Source: Salinigranum rubrum
GTDB lineage: Archaea > Halobacteriota > Halobacteria > Halobacteriales > Haloferacaceae
NCBI RefSeq assembly: GCF_002906575.1
Contig: NZ_CP026309.1
Span: 2,728,001-2,792,000, forward strand
Direction of reading: 5' to 3'
Length of the DNA: 64,000 nucleotides
In this document: in pieces, positions 56,099 through 64,000 of the stretch
Position numbering within the stretch: position 1 is the stretch's first letter
Layout: each line of letters starts with the position of its first letter
Program-made: the position numbers and the translations under genes
Notes under the pieces: model-generated
Told to the model about the DNA's origin: nothing
Databases searched by the model: none
The model's input: only the letters and a program-made list of their open reading frames with translations

Positions 56099-57238
56099 AT
56101 GTTTCCCTCGGACCCGATGGAGGTGGCGCTGTTCGGTGTTCCACTCGTCCTGTACTTCATCTCCTTTGCGTTCTCGATGAACATCTCTCAGCGAGAGAAA
56201 GCGACCAGGCCGGACTACGAGCTAGACGAAGTCGCCGATCAGGTCTCTGTGAACCCGTTCAAGAGTCGGACGGGGAGCAAATTTGTCGGAAGTACGTGGC
56301 AACTCGTGGGGCTGATCGCGTACCTCTACGTCTACACGACCGACGGGCCACGACGAATCCTCGCGTCTCTCGGCACTCCACTGAACGTCGACGTCGTCCG
56401 ACTCGTCGCGTATCAATCGATGGCGGACACGCTGGGTGGGCTCGTCCACGTCGTCTACTTCCCCGGCCTGCTTTTCTGTTTCCTCGTCGGTGGAGTGGGC
56501 TTCTTCTTTCTCTCGTCGATTCCGTACGCCGTCGCCAACGGACTGCTCGTGGCCGTCGTTACGAAGTTCAAGGGAATCCCCTTCGTCGTCTCGGTCCCGC
56601 TGTTCGTGGTCGGCGCGTTCGTCTTCAAGATACACCGGCAGATACGGTATCTCCTCACTCCCGGAGTCGCGACCCACACCGAGGCACGCAGGCTGTTGAA
56701 ACCGTTGTTCGGTGTGTTGGCGACGGTCCTCGGCGGGTCGAGTTGGCACTTCGACGACGACATCGACTGGGAACGGTTCTTCGCGGGCGTGAATCAGCGC
56801 CGGTACCAGGTGGTCACCTGGGGGTCACGGCTCGAATCGGTCCTCCTCGTCGGCGTCGTCGTGCTCTTCGCATCGAACGTCCTCTCTGGAGGGGACTCAT
56901 CTTGGCTACGAGTCCAGTCTGAACTACTGTACGGGTTGGCCTCGGAACGGTTCTCTCCGGACCTCCTGTTCACTGTCGTCGGCGTGTTGTTGATACTGCA
57001 CGGCCGGTCCGTTACCACCACTAGCTCAGTCGGGGAGTTCGTCGCTGAACGAGTGTTCGTCACGGTTCTCGGCCTCGTGGCCGTACTCGGAGCGCTCGTC
57101 CTCAATCCGACCGCGTACTTCGAGTTCCTGCCAACCGTTCGGACGATGTTCGACGTCATCATCCTGCTGTACGTCCCGATCACCGTCGCCCTGCTGACGG
57201 TGCATCTGCTAGAACTGCACCCGGAGGTGGCTGATTGA
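56099..57238 (+). CDS. Polytopic membrane protein, function unknown
   Basis: A 379-residue protein with about eight hydrophobic segments, starting with VALFGVPLVLYFISFAFSMN. A cytoplasmic loop with FKSRTGSKFVGSTWQL near residue 55 and a soluble segment (SSWHFDDDIDWERFFAGVNQ) lie between helices. I recognise no transporter or enzyme motif. Its stop overlaps the next ATG (TGATG), so it is coupled to a second membrane protein. The pair has no obvious functional neighbours. Confidence 0.65.
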   Translation: MFPSDPMEVALFGVPLVLYFISFAFSMNISQREKATRPDYELDEVADQVSVNPFKSRTGSKFVGSTWQLVGLIAYLYVYTTDGPRRILASLGTPLNVDVVRLVAYQSMADTLGGLVHVVYFPGLLFCFLVGGVGFFFLSSIPYAVANGLLVAVVTKFKGIPFVVSVPLFVVGAFVFKIHRQIRYLLTPGVATHTEARRLLKPLFGVLATVLGGSSWHFDDDIDWERFFAGVNQRRYQVVTWGSRLESVLLVGVVVLFASNVLSGGDSSWLRVQSELLYGLASERFSPDLLFTVVGVLLILHGRSVTTTSSVGEFVAERVFVTVLGLVAVLGALVLNPTAYFEFLPTVRTMFDVIILLYVPITVALLTVHLLELHPEVAD

Positions 57239-57963
57239 TGGCCGTTCGCCTGGACTGGTTCGTCGACTTCGAGCCGCCGTGGCTGCCACCAGCACTCCTC
57301 GTACTCGGCAGTGTCGTCCTGGTGTACGGGCTGTTGTCGGTCGACGAGCGATATCGGGACGGGAGCGTCCTACGTCGCCTCATGATCGCTGTCGGAATCG
57401 GTCTCGTGTACCTCCCGTTCCACCTCCGGTTCCAACTCGCGTCCGTGGTGCTGCTCTCTCTTGCGGGGAAGTTCCTCGAAGGGGTCGCAGTGGTCAGGTC
57501 GTATCAGAAACTCCACTACATCGCGAAGAGGCGGTCGCTGCCGGGGCGAGTGAGTCTCCAAGCAAAGGCCTTCTTCATGCTGAGTGGCCTGTTCGTGTTG
57601 TTCGTTAGTGGCTGGCTCTTCGTCGGACTGATTCTCGCCGAGACACCCGGGAGCCTGAGCACGACCGTCATCATCACGTGGACTGTCGCGACGGCCGCGA
57701 CCGCTGTAATCGGAATGAGCTCGAAGCTCTGGGCGGTCAAGGGGAGGACGTCGACGGCGATTATCGTCGGGTTCAGTGTGATGGTCGCGGGAGCGGAGAT
57801 TCACAACCTCGCGATGCTCGCGCAGGAACTGACGTTGTACCTCGTGAACACCGCCTTCTTCGCCGTCGGCTTCGTCGTGGCGTCGTATCTGGTCCTCACC
57901 CGAGGGAGGGAGGTTGCTGCCCTGTCCCAACAACTCTCCGAACGGAGTGGAGACCGAGCATAA
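57238..57963 (+). CDS. Seven-helix membrane protein, partner of the preceding gene
   Basis: A 241-residue protein with about seven hydrophobic helices (LVLGSVVLVYGLL, ASVVLLSLAGKFLEGVAVV, MLSGLFVLFVSGWLFVGLIL, VIITWTVATAATAVIGM, TLYLVNTAFFAVGFVVASYL). The helix count and spacing resemble haloarchaeal sensor-like membrane proteins, but no retinal-binding Lys or other signature can be identified. The ATG overlaps the previous stop by one base. Function unknown. Confidence 0.65.
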   Translation: MAVRLDWFVDFEPPWLPPALLVLGSVVLVYGLLSVDERYRDGSVLRRLMIAVGIGLVYLPFHLRFQLASVVLLSLAGKFLEGVAVVRSYQKLHYIAKRRSLPGRVSLQAKAFFMLSGLFVLFVSGWLFVGLILAETPGSLSTTVIITWTVATAATAVIGMSSKLWAVKGRTSTAIIVGFSVMVAGAEIHNLAMLAQELTLYLVNTAFFAVGFVVASYLVLTRGREVAALSQQLSERSGDRA

Positions 57964-57973
57964 CAGAGCCTTC

Positions 57974-58987
57974 CTACTGCGCCGTCACGTTCACCCACAG
58001 GTGGAGTTCTCGGTAGGCGTTCTCGGTCGTCGGCGTCGCGGGAGGACTCCCCTGGTACAGCATGTAGGTCAGGCGGAGTCGCTCGCCCGTCGTCTCCGGG
58101 GCCACGGAGTGGGGTTGCTGCCAGGTCTCGTTGTGTTCGATCTGGAGGTCGAACGTCCGCAGGCGTTCCCGGTCGAGGACGCGCGTGGAGTTGTTCTCCA
58201 CCTCCACGTCGTGGAGTTCGACGACGACCGTGTACGCCTGCTGTCGGTGTTCTTGGTTGCCGACCCCGACGACGAGCGACTGTGACTGGCCGGCGACGAA
58301 CTCGGTCGGGTAGCCGTCGGCGACGAGTTCGCCCTCGTCGTTCTCGGTGAGGAGGTAGAACTCGGTGAACGACTCGCCCTGCTTGGGGACGGCCACGGCG
58401 TAGCCGACGCTGCTGACGGCCAACACGAGCGAGACGACGAGCAGGACGTTGAGCGCGCCGTCCGTCCGCGTCTCGGGTTCGAGCAGTTCCGTCTTGCCGG
58501 CTCGAATCCACTCGCGCCACGGAACCGAAAATCGCTCGTCGGCCGAGAGCGCCAGTCGCCGACGGGTGGCGACGGCGGTGAGCGCCAGCACGAGCGCGGT
58601 GAGCGAGACCACGATGGGGACGAGGCGGATGCCGAACGGCGTGAAGTTGAGGACGAGACCGACGAGCGGTACGACCGCGATGGAGACGCCGAACGAGAGC
58701 GCGACGCGTTCGAGCCCCGTGATACCGGAGCTGTCGACTTCGTCGGTCTCGTCGTCCTCGATGGGTTCGGCGCCCCGCTCGGGGAACAGCGCCGCGACGA
58801 GCGCGTAGCCCGGGACGAACAGGACGAACGGCAACCCGAGGACGACGCGGAGCGGCGTCTCGCGGACGACGGGGAGGAACACCGCAGCGACCGTCAGGAG
58901 CGTGAGTACGACGACCGCTGCGAGGTCTGCGGGAACGCGGCGAAGCCACGGCGGCGCCAGGAGGCCCCACCGGACGTCGTCATCCAT
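57974..58987 (-). CDS. DUF1616-type membrane protein
   Basis: A 337-residue protein. Four hydrophobic helices form the N-terminal half (LAAVVVLTLLTVAAVFLPVV, LGLPFVLFVPGYALVAALFP, LSFGVSIAVVPLVGLVLNFT, LVPIVVSLTALVLALTAVAT). The FVPGYALVAALFP motif is characteristic of DUF1616, which often sits in archaeal glycosylation loci. A fifth helix and an external beta-rich C-terminal domain of about 120 residues (SLVVGVGNQEHRQQAYTVVV) follow. Role unknown, possibly in surface-glycan transfer. The stop converges on the preceding pair with 10 bp between. Confidence 0.8.
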   Translation of the reverse strand: MDDDVRWGLLAPPWLRRVPADLAAVVVLTLLTVAAVFLPVVRETPLRVVLGLPFVLFVPGYALVAALFPERGAEPIEDDETDEVDSSGITGLERVALSFGVSIAVVPLVGLVLNFTPFGIRLVPIVVSLTALVLALTAVATRRRLALSADERFSVPWREWIRAGKTELLEPETRTDGALNVLLVVSLVLAVSSVGYAVAVPKQGESFTEFYLLTENDEGELVADGYPTEFVAGQSQSLVVGVGNQEHRQQAYTVVVELHDVEVENNSTRVLDRERLRTFDLQIEHNETWQQPHSVAPETTGERLRLTYMLYQGSPPATPTTENAYRELHLWVNVTAQ

Positions 58988-59096
58988 ACACCGACCGAAT
59001 CGGTCACGGGACAAAAGTCAGTCGGTCGTAACGCTCAGCGTCCAGCGTCTACGGACACCGAGCCGCCTCCCCCCGAGGCGACCCGCACGTCCCCGG

Positions 59097-59438
59097 TCAG
59101 GAGTCTGTCTGGGATGCGTGCTCGGAGTCGAGGAGGTCGGTGTCCCGAGCGACGACGTCCCGCGCGGTCGTCTCGTCCGTCGCTGGAGCGGCGCTAACGC
59201 GGACCGGGTCTCCCGTGGCGACACGGACGACGGAGTCCGAGTAGGCGAACGAAACCGTGCCGCCCACACCGTCGGTTCGGAGGGATTCGGTCTCACAGAA
59301 CGACTGTAACGCGTCGGTGTCGATGGACTCGTTCAACGGGGGAAGGTCCAGAGACTCACACGACTCTACATCCGCGACCACCGTGGAGACCGCGGCGGCA
59401 AGCGACTCGACCGAGACACAATCGACCGTCGTCCTCAT
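59097..59438 (-). CDS. HalOD1 output-domain protein
   Basis: A 113-residue protein from ATG 59438. The HalOD1 pattern is clear: SVESLAAAVSTVVADVESCE, LDLPPLNESIDTDALQSF and GGTVSFAYSDSVVRVATGD. HalOD1 domains often end two-component or PAS proteins and are assumed to relay signals; as a stand-alone protein its partner is unknown. No DNA-binding or enzymatic motif. An upstream in-frame ATG would add nine residues without family support. Confidence 0.8.
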   Translation of the reverse strand: MRTTVDCVSVESLAAAVSTVVADVESCESLDLPPLNESIDTDALQSFCETESLRTDGVGGTVSFAYSDSVVRVATGDPVRVSAAPATDETTARDVVARDTDLLDSEHASQTDS

Positions 59439-59674
59439 CTCACGTATCGTCGATATCCGACCCACAAATAATTATGGATATCAGATGACACTAGCTGACT
59501 CTTCGGCCCGTTTCGAGTACCAATAGTGCTGACAGTCGGCAACGACGAAGGGTCACGTCGGGCCACGGCCACGAGTCGGAAATATCAAACTTTTATTAAT
59601 TCGTTCGAGAGTTGTTTTCGAGACTCCCGTCGGACCGAAGCCTGTTTGCGTTCCCGAGCAGTACGCTCCGCCGA

Positions 59675-60229
59675 ATGCTCCCCTGGGCTCACGCGGCGTT
59701 CGGGTATCTCCTCTATCACGTCTACACCACGCGAGCGAACTCGCGGCCGGCCGGGTTCGCGGCGCTCGCACTCGTGTTCGGCACGCAGTTCCCGGACCTC
59801 GTCGACAAGCCGCTCGCGTGGACGTTCGGCGTCCTCCCCTCCGGGCGGAGTCTCGGTCACTCCGTGTTCGCGCTCCTCCTCGTCTGTGGCGTGTTGTACG
59901 TCCTCTTCGACGAGAGCCACCATCGAACACTGCTCGCGTTCGCGCTCGGGTTCGCTTCACACCTCGTCGCCGACGGAGTCTACCCCGCGTTCGAGGGAGA
60001 GTTCGCTCAGTTCGGCTACCTCTTCTGGCCGCTCACGTCCGCGCCGCTGAGCGACGAGGGCATGAGCTTCGTCGAGTTCTTCACCACGCTCGAACCGTCG
60101 GGCTGGGTGCTCTTCGGCCTCGGCCTCACCGCCGTCGGCCTCGTCGTCTGGGCCCGCGACGGCTACCCCGGTGTCCGCGACGTGCTCCTCCCCCTGGTGT
60201 TCGGGCGCGAGGACGAAGTGCGAGTCTAG
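59675..60229 (+). CDS. YdjM-type membrane-bound metal-dependent hydrolase
   Basis: A 184-residue membrane protein. MLPWAHAAFGYLLY, FGTQFPDLVDKPLAWTFGVL, LGHSVFALLLV and ASHLVADGVYPAF form the His/Asp pattern of the YdjM (DUF457) family, thought to be metal-dependent and membrane-embedded. The ATG at 59675 was chosen because the conserved LPWAHAAFG begins there. No neighbours suggest its substrate. Length is normal for the family. Confidence 0.8.
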   Translation: MLPWAHAAFGYLLYHVYTTRANSRPAGFAALALVFGTQFPDLVDKPLAWTFGVLPSGRSLGHSVFALLLVCGVLYVLFDESHHRTLLAFALGFASHLVADGVYPAFEGEFAQFGYLFWPLTSAPLSDEGMSFVEFFTTLEPSGWVLFGLGLTAVGLVVWARDGYPGVRDVLLPLVFGREDEVRV

Positions 60230-60449
60230 CATCGAGCGGCCGACCCTCGACGCGCGAGGACGTCGCAGGCGCGCCTCCGCCGTCCACGGAGCGGAACCGT
60301 GGCGCTCCGACTCGCTCGACCATCAACGTGCCCCGTCAACGGTGGAGACGGCCGGCTGGCGGATATTAAAACAATATCGTTGACATTAAAACCAGGACGG
60401 TCGGGACGGCTGGGTGAGAAGCCGAACCGAGCCGAGGACAGGAGCGACG

Positions 60450-61526
60450 TTACCGACGGAGTCGCAGCGCGAGGCCGCTCACGAGGAGGAGGGCCAAGAG
60501 GAGCGGCACCGCGCCGAGCGGTGCGGACGTCTCCGTCGCCGGTTCGGTCGTCGACTCCGCAGTCGAGTCGCCGGAGGAGTCACCGGACGAGCCCGCGCTG
60601 TCGTCCTCGGTCATTTCGGTCGGCACCTCGGTGGGGGTCGACGTCATCTCGGTGGGCGTCTCGGTCGGCACCGGGGTCTCCGTCGGCGTCGCGGTCGGTG
60701 TCGGCGTCTCCGTCGGCGTCGCAGTCGGCGTCTCCGTCGAGTCGGAGTCGTCGCTACCGCCACTCCCGCTGCCACCGTTTCCACCGTCGTCGCTGGTGTC
60801 GTCCGTGCTGGCCGCCTCGACTTCGAGCGACGCGGGGTCCGAGAGGCCGAGGAACACCCGTTCGCCGTCGAGTTCGTCCTCGCCGCGGGGGAAGACGTAG
60901 ACGTTGTACTCACCCTCGTCGGGGACCGAGATGGTCCCCGAGTACTGGTTCGACCCGTCCGAGGAGAGTTCCTCCTGAACCACGGCGTCCTCCGACTCGT
61001 CGGTGACAACGACTTCGACCGCGGCCAGCGGCGGCCCGCTCGTCTCTTGGGTCAGTTCCGCAGAGACGTCGAACGACGCCCCGGCTTCGGCGGTCGAGGG
61101 GACGCTCATCGAGGAAACCTCGTACTTCTTGACGACGATGGGGTAGAGCGTCTGGACGCTGCCGTTGGCGAAGACGACCGCGAAGTACGTCCCCGGCGCG
61201 AGCGACGCCGTCGAGAACGACACGCGGTCGTTCCCGGTCGCTTCGGCGTCGTTCCGGTAGGCCCGGTCGCTGTCGCGGAGTTCGACGGAGTACGTCGTGC
61301 CCGACGGCCCGACGGTATCCAGCCGGATGGGATCACCCTTCGAGACGCGTGCCGTCTCGCTCACCTCGAACTCGGTTCCGACGGCCGTCACGGTGCGGTC
61401 GGGCGTGTCGACTCCACTGGGTGACGAGAGTTCGTACGTCGCTGCGCCGACCGAGAGTGGAAACATCCCGACGGCGAGGACCGTGGCGATCACGAGACAG
61501 ATGCCGATAGTCGAACGAGATACCAT
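60450..61526 (-). CDS. Secreted surface protein with Thr/Pro-rich stalk and C-terminal anchor
   Basis: A 358-residue protein with a signal peptide (ICLVIATVLAVGMFPLSVGA), two beta-rich domains (FEVSETARVSKGDPIRLDT and PDEGEYNVYVFPRGEDE), then a stalk of Thr-Pro-Glu repeats (TPTATPTETPTPTATPTETP, about 245-310) and a C-terminal helix LGAVPLLLALLLVSGLALRL with a basic end. The stalk is a likely O-glycosylation site. The ending lacks the canonical PGF motif, so it may simply be membrane-anchored. It is divergent from the next surface-protein gene. Confidence 0.78.
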   Translation of the reverse strand: MVSRSTIGICLVIATVLAVGMFPLSVGAATYELSSPSGVDTPDRTVTAVGTEFEVSETARVSKGDPIRLDTVGPSGTTYSVELRDSDRAYRNDAEATGNDRVSFSTASLAPGTYFAVVFANGSVQTLYPIVVKKYEVSSMSVPSTAEAGASFDVSAELTQETSGPPLAAVEVVVTDESEDAVVQEELSSDGSNQYSGTISVPDEGEYNVYVFPRGEDELDGERVFLGLSDPASLEVEAASTDDTSDDGGNGGSGSGGSDDSDSTETPTATPTETPTPTATPTETPVPTETPTEMTSTPTEVPTEMTEDDSAGSSGDSSGDSTAESTTEPATETSAPLGAVPLLLALLLVSGLALRLRR

Positions 61527-61713
61527 TTCGATTCTATTGCGCTGACAACTCGCAAGAAGCTTTCGAGAGACAAACGGGCAGTACTGCTGAACGTCTCGTT
61601 CGTCGGATCGGGTTCGTTCCGGCTGATTCTGGAATCGACTCGGCCGCTGACGGGGTTCGACGGTGTCGACAGTTGGACGACGTTCTCCCCTCAGATAATG
61701 TTCGGAAGAACAC

Positions 61714-61725
61714 AACACATATGTG
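61714..61725 (+). promoter_or_regulatory. Candidate TATA region for the last surface-protein gene
   Basis: aacacatatgtg lies 23-34 bp upstream of the ATG at 61748, matching leaderless spacing. It is partly palindromic. The 221-bp divergent gap also serves the stalk protein. Confidence 0.4.
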
Positions 61726-61747
61726 ACGGGAGTAGAGAACGTTCCGT

Positions 61748-64000
61748 ATGCAAGACGGATCATCGAGACGCCTTTTCGCAGCGGTCGTCGCCGTCCTGGT
61801 CGTGACCGGGACGGTGCCGGCCGTCACGGCCGGGGCGTTCACGCAGGAGCCGACCGAGCCGCGAGCGGCCATCTCGGGGTCGGAGTTCGTCGACGCCTCG
61901 GGTGACGTCGAGGTGTGGAACCGGGCGGCGCTCCCGCTCCGGACGGACCCGAACGACGGCGACACGGTCGTCAAGAACGTCGACCCCTTCGTCGAGGTCC
62001 CCGCAGTCGCGCCCGGGAAGGTCCGACTGAACAAGGACCGGGTCGCCGTCTACGACGACGAGGCCGAGATACAGTTGCAGTTCCGCGGCGGCACCGGCTA
62101 CGGGACGAGCGCGTTCGCGGGAGCGGACGTCCAGCTCGTCGCCGCCCACGTCGAGGAGGACACCCAGACGGCACGGGAGCTCCTCTCGTCGAGTTCGGCG
62201 CTGACGACGACGCGCGCGCTCGACCTCCTCACGGGGAGCGACGTCAACGAGAACGTCCACTTCGACCTCGTCGAGGGGTACGGGACGCTCGACGGGAGCG
62301 GCGAGATCACCGGGACGTACGACCTCGGTGACGAGGACCGCGGGGCGGGCTTCTACGTCTTCTTCCTCGTCCAAGACCACCGCGGAGGGAACACCTGGGG
62401 CGTCACGGACCAGGGGTTCGAGGAGTCGAACGGTGAACTGGCCGTCGAAAACGAGAGTCGCGTCCTCGGCGTCGACGTCGCCACCGTCCACCAACAGCCC
62501 GCGGAGGCGAGCCTCGAACGGACCACCTACACCGCGGGTGACGACCTCACGTTCGACGTCGACGCCAAACAGGGCGACGGCGACGTGACCCACGCGGTCG
62601 TCGTCTACAACCGACGGCAGTTCGAGAACAAGGACGTCACCGTCACGGTCGACGGCGATCTGAACGGGCTCACGGCCGACGACGTCAGCGTCGAACGGGA
62701 GGTCGGGGACGTCAACGGCGTGGCGACGGTGTCTGGCTCGCCCGGCGTGTTCGGCCTCGGCAACCTCCAGGACGGGCAGGTCTCGGGCCTCATCTCGGGC
62801 GCGCGCCTCGTCGACTTCGTCGCCGAACAGGCCGAGGCGGACGCGCCGCTCGACCGGACGACGAACGACGCCGTGACGCTCGACGCGAGCGTCACCGTCG
62901 TCGACGGCGGCGACACCGAGGAAGTAACGGTCGAGACGTTCGAGAACTGGTCGACCGGCCAGTACGGCTACCTCTACGTGGCGACCGGCGAGAACTCCCG
63001 GGAGCTCACGACTACCCGGGGCGACCTGACGATCACGCCCGCACGGAGCAAGTCGGGCGGCGTCGAGAACGGCCGCGTCTCGATCGCACGGCTCTCCGAC
63101 GACGTCCCGAGCCTCACCATCGACTTCGGCGAGGGGGCGAGCGGAAACGTCAAGATCGCCCAGCGCTCCTCGCCCGGAAACGGCATCCGGTCGGTGAAAG
63201 CACAGGAGGACAGGGAGGACCCCCTCTACCTCGACATCGAGGTGCCGGAGGAGCTTCGAGACCACCAGTCGACCATCGACGTGACGGTCAGGAAGTCGAG
63301 CCTCGCCGGTCTCGCGCCCGACGAGGTGTCGCTGTGGCACTACACCGAGGGCCGCTGGACCGAACTCGACACGCGCATCCGGTCGCAGAACGCGACCCAC
63401 GTGACGTACGTCGCCACGACCGGGGGCTTCTCGCCGTTCGCCATCGCTCAGGGGTCGGGACCGACCGGGACGGTCACGCCGGAACCCGAGCCTGAAGAGC
63501 CGGACAGCGGCCCCAGCGTCAGTAGCGGGAGTGGGGGCGGCGGCGTCTCGACGGGGTCGCGCACCCTGTTCTCGGTGACGAAGCTCCTCTACGGCGGGAC
63601 GTCCATCGACTTCGACGTCGGCCAGTCGAGCGAGGCGCTCCAGCGCGTCTCGCTGACGTTCTCCGAGGAGACCGCCGGCCAGACCGCGATCGGCGAGCGC
63701 GACCGCCCGCGAGCCGACACCGACTACCCGCGTAACTACGACACCGTCCTGACGGTGGTCGACACGACGCCGCCGAACCAGGTCGCAGACCGGCCCGGTA
63801 CCGTCACGCTCGTGCTCAAGCGATCGGCGGTCGACGCGACCGGCGTCGCGGCGGACAGCCTCCGAATCCAGCAGTACGACGAGGGGAGCGGGACCTGGCA
63901 GACGTTCGCCACAGACGTCGTCGCGGCGGACGACGAGACGGTGACGCTCAGCGCCGACGTCTCGACCTTCGGGACGTTCCTCGTCTCGACGGCGGAGACG
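61748..64000 (+). CDS. PGF-pre-PGF-domain surface protein, 3' end outside the window
   Basis: From ATG 61748 the frame is open to the last base, giving 751 residues so far. A signal peptide (RLFAAVVAVLVVTGTVPAVT) is followed by beta-rich domains. A PGF-pre-PGF-type module lies at about 436-571: VSIARLSDDVPSLTIDFGEG, DEVSLWHYTEGRWTELDTRI and GGFSPFAIAQG. A Gly/Ser linker follows (SVSSGSGGGGVSTG), then a second beta domain (SIDFDVGQSSEALQRVSLTF, then VSTFGTFLVST). Secreted haloarchaeal proteins of this type usually end in a PGF-CTERM signal processed by archaeosortase, expected beyond the window. A 546-codon antisense frame here is a composition shadow. Confidence 0.82.
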   Translation, partial: MQDGSSRRLFAAVVAVLVVTGTVPAVTAGAFTQEPTEPRAAISGSEFVDASGDVEVWNRAALPLRTDPNDGDTVVKNVDPFVEVPAVAPGKVRLNKDRVAVYDDEAEIQLQFRGGTGYGTSAFAGADVQLVAAHVEEDTQTARELLSSSSALTTTRALDLLTGSDVNENVHFDLVEGYGTLDGSGEITGTYDLGDEDRGAGFYVFFLVQDHRGGNTWGVTDQGFEESNGELAVENESRVLGVDVATVHQQPAEASLERTTYTAGDDLTFDVDAKQGDGDVTHAVVVYNRRQFENKDVTVTVDGDLNGLTADDVSVEREVGDVNGVATVSGSPGVFGLGNLQDGQVSGLISGARLVDFVAEQAEADAPLDRTTNDAVTLDASVTVVDGGDTEEVTVETFENWSTGQYGYLYVATGENSRELTTTRGDLTITPARSKSGGVENGRVSIARLSDDVPSLTIDFGEGASGNVKIAQRSSPGNGIRSVKAQEDREDPLYLDIEVPEELRDHQSTIDVTVRKSSLAGLAPDEVSLWHYTEGRWTELDTRIRSQNATHVTYVATTGGFSPFAIAQGSGPTGTVTPEPEPEEPDSGPSVSSGSGGGGVSTGSRTLFSVTKLLYGGTSIDFDVGQSSEALQRVSLTFSEETAGQTAIGERDRPRADTDYPRNYDTVLTVVDTTPPNQVADRPGTVTLVLKRSAVDATGVAADSLRIQQYDEGSGTWQTFATDVVAADDETVTLSADVSTFGTFLVSTAET

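Noticed and set aside
61760-63400. A 546-codon antisense frame opposite the last surface-protein gene
   Set aside because: It has no membrane, fold or family features and mirrors the GC-rich codons of the plus-strand gene, which has a clear signal peptide and domains.

Overview
The window looks like chromosomal DNA of a haloarchaeon (class Halobacteria). Most of it is GC-rich and codes for strongly acidic proteins. It also carries families typical of that group: a Bat-type HTH regulator, a HalOD1 protein, a DUF5518 protein, a MoaD-like small archaeal modifier ending in Gly-Gly, an archaemetzincin, PGF-pre-PGF surface proteins, UPF0104 and DUF1616 membrane proteins, and GTG starts with 4-base ATGA/GTGA overlaps. 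Family names below come from reading motifs by eye; no database search was possible. I found no rRNA, tRNA or CRISPR array.

Layout. 1-6 kb: a lower-GC surface-glycan island (GT4 glycosyltransferase, sulfatase-like enzyme, flippase, DUF2206-like protein). 6-7.8 kb: a scar made of a GT2 fragment, an IS1595-type transposase fragment and a GT4 fragment. 7.8-16 kb: lipid-linked sugar genes (UbiA-type phosphoribosyltransferase with an SDR epimerase, PHP protein, UPF0104 protein, GT39-like enzyme). 13.8-25 kb: a dispersed MoxR/DUF58/DUF4350/DUF4129 system, interrupted by an SDR gene and by two tandem winged-helix/partner pairs. 25-27.4 kb: another SDR and an intact GT2. 27.6-31.6 kb: an ABC exporter whose permease is frameshifted. 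31.7-33.6 kb: a decay zone (CBS-domain remnant, MFS transporter with two frameshifts and a lost C-terminus, TnpB stub). 33.6-37 kb: two small membrane proteins and a PAS/GAF/Bat regulator.

37.3-44.7 kb holds the most unusual locus: three co-directional genes for a 1490-residue protein with an OmpA-C-like domain, a LamG-like lectin-fold protein, and a Vps62-like protein. I know of no described archaeal system with this composition. 44.8-53.5 kb: a small membrane protein, a REC-(PAS)5 histidine kinase, a frameshifted GT-C-like membrane protein, and a second frameshifted ABC permease paralogous to the first. 53.7-64 kb: a small modifier protein, a formamidase-like enzyme with a zinc-ribbon insert, an archaemetzincin that has lost its catalytic motif, paired unknown membrane proteins, DUF1616, HalOD1 and YdjM-like proteins, and two secreted surface proteins, the last running off the window.

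Several genes that are otherwise well conserved are each broken by single-base indels. Most of these lie in G or C runs, so assembly error is as likely as real decay, and each broken gene is flagged.
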